Source of the DNA: Tubulanus polymorphus
Taxonomy: Eukaryota > Nemertea > Palaeonemertea > Tubulaniformes > Tubulanidae
DNA: 64,000 nt
Direction: 5' to 3'
Assembly: GCF_964204645.1 (NCBI RefSeq)
Contig: NC_134025.1
Location: 14,329,001 to 14,393,000, forward strand
Every line of letters starts with the position of its first letter. Position 1 is the stretch's first letter. The notes below the pieces were generated by a model. The model was not told the origin of the DNA and ran no database searches. It saw only the letters and a program-made list of their open reading frames with translations. Positions 55,801-58,800 of the stretch are shown piece after piece. The position numbers were made by a program, and so were the translations under genes.

Positions 55801-58800
55801 AAATCCACCGTTGAACAGGATTCTAAGACTGTGTAGAAAACCCGTTATCGCTGCTTTGCAGCTATATTTATTATTATTTTTCACCTTTTCATATTGGATC
55901 TTACTGAAAATCTATAAACTTCTGTCACTCGCTTCCATTCTCAATGAAACCATATTTTATCACAGGTACTTCGTTGCATTGACAAATACTGCACGGGTTT
56001 TTCATCTGATCCTCACAGTTTAACCACTTCAACCTTGTTATTCTTCGAAGTGGTGTATGTTGCTTAGGAGTATGTTGCCGACAGTTATAATCCGGGGCAA
56101 TCAAATGCAAATTGTGTACTTTATTGTTTCTTTTCCCAATATCATGCAAGTAATATTTCGATGTGACGATAATATAAGATGATGAATAATGAAACGTTTT
56201 AACATAAAATAATTCATATGCTATAGTCAATTTGGGGGTGTTATGCGGAACGATTAGTTGTCAATGGAGTCACGTAGAGTTAGACTGGTTACCGGGATCT
56301 ACCTTCAGGTACAGGAATCAGACGCCACTCGGCTGGCTGCTTGTCACTTTGATTATCAATTCAAGTATAAATAAACAAATTTATTACCGAAAGACTTCAC
56401 ATTCAGCCGCGGTCTTCAGTCACAGTAATTTTAACAATTTATGCCTGGAAATAACTCCAAGAATTGGATTTTTTGCCCACTTGGGACTGTAGTCCCAGCG
56501 GGCTATAGCTCTTCAATGCAATGTCTTAATATTAGTGTCTACCCTAGACACATCTTCAGCCCAAAAACCGGCCCTGTCAGACTCCATGGTATGGTTCTCC
56601 AGTAGCACCATCATAAATCACTGGAAACGCAATTTTATCGATATCTTCGTTATAACTGAGGCTTTTTCCCCAAAACTTGGTTCATCAGTACATTTTAAAT
56701 AAATTAGCCATCCACTTATATGAGTTAGCTCCTAGGTGGCACTCGTCCGTCTTGTGTAACTGGATTTGACGAAATCCTTGTATGAAATTTAATCCAAAAC
56801 AGCAGAAACCTGTTATCGCTGCTTTGCAGCTATATTTATTCTTGAAATCTTGAATTATTCTTGAAATACCTGGTTAGACAAATTTCCCTTGCACAACGCA
56901 GATATGGGATATTGTTTCCACTAAAAGAGGTGATAAATTTGTTGTTTTTCTTGGCCCTAAAATTTTGCAAAAAAACGATTCTACCTACCTACCAACTTAT
57001 CCTAAAAATTTGAGTCGGTGTAACAGCAAACAGACAATTAATTTGGGATGGCCTCATCCAAATATTGATTGATATACGCAAAATCAAGTAAAATTAACCA
57101 TTTTTTTCAATCGAGCGTCATATTATACATTACACGCTTGTTACTGAAAAACTTCAGATATTACTGAAAATTTATGATATTGTTCTGATTTAGTCAGACA
57201 CGGGGTTTGCAGGTCTGCTCATGGTGTATTCCTTTTTTTTTAAATCAATTTCATTTTCGAGGGGGAAACTAATCTTTTGTACTACGTGTCTTAGCAATCT
57301 TGCCGGACTTTCTATTGCAAAGTTTGTTTGAAGTTCATTCCATGGGTCCGTTAATAAAAAGTATGGTCCATGTTGCCGATAATCTGTTTATCACCATTGT
57401 GTTTTCTGATGTTAATTACGAATCGCTGAAAATTCATTATCTTGTCGTCAAGATTTTTTGGCAATTTTTGCGAAATTTTTGTTTTCTGCCGCAAAACCAG
57501 ATCGTGATGACTCATAAAACGAGTGCACCAGCTCACGGTTGCTCTAAAATCTTTCGCATATTCTTTGTTCTTTTCTGCCCATTTTGTAGCTTGGAGTCGG
57601 ATCTCCTCCCTGGATACAACCAAACCAATCTGAAGTTGTTCGGCTGTCCACTTGGCGACTTCTTTTTCGAGTTCAGGCCATTTGGGTGGGTTCTTCTGAT
57701 TGCATTTGCTCGTCTTTTTCATGCTTTTTAGAACTGTTAAATTCTTCTTCCGGCCCGCACTTGCTTTTCGTTGGCGCCAAAGCGTGCAGAGTGTTAACGT
57801 TGGTCGTTTCCATAACTAGATTAACAACTTTCAATTTGAAATCTGCATCATATCACATTCTTTTCTTCGCTGGAGCCATTGTGAGTGTATTGTATGTCAA
57901 CTGGAACTGATATCGGCCTTAAAATTTTCAATTATTTTTACTTATTTGCTATGAATTGAATTACTGAGTGGAAATTCTGTGCACTGATTGGTTAATTACT
58001 GAGAATTTACTAATTTTTGAGAGATTTACAAAGTTAGTCATCGCCTTTGTTTTGATAGTGCCGGATGAGTGACAGGCAACTATAGCCTGAGAAATTAACA
58101 TGGAATTACAGGAGATGCGCGCTTTGCTATTGAACCTAATTTGACCCGAATTATCGTGATCAAAGTTTTTCGTTGGTTCTTCAATTTGATAACATTAAAG
58201 TACCGAAAATATATGGTCATGCACACAATAAACAAACTATAATGCATAAAACAGTTTATTAACTGTAAAATGTATCTTTCAAATTTTGCAGTAAAATTAT
58301 GATCTTTCAATATATTGAATTTGAATTGATGTCATTGTGCAATCAGCCTCCATCCACTAACTTCAGAATAATCAGCTGTTGCTATCACCATTTCCTGAAA
58401 ATAGACTCGGAAAAAATTCAATACCGATTTTTTTATCGCTGCGCAAGGGACTCTGCTTATTGGACAGTAATATGCAAAATACCTAATATGAACCTTCAGA
58501 AAGACACCACAGCTTATTGGCCGAGTCGGCTTAATCACCGGAAAATACGGTAGTAAATATCTTGTCATTGGTAAAGTGTAGCGATGAAGAAAATAGGTAT
58601 TTGTAAAAATAACTGTTTGAAGACCGCGGCTGAAAGTGAAGTCTTTTGGCAATGAATTTGTTTATTTATAAGCGCACAGCGAGTGCTGAAGGCGCGAGCT
58701 GGAAGCTCCTTAAGTCATTCGCGCGTATGAGGCAAATTCAAATTTTCTATATTTCTCCATACCGTCCTTCTCAAAAAGTGTAGTTTACATCTGGTACACA

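Noticed and set aside
57300-57731. 143-codon plus-strand open frame
   Set aside because: Antisense to the pogo transposase fragment, which has clear homology on the minus strand.
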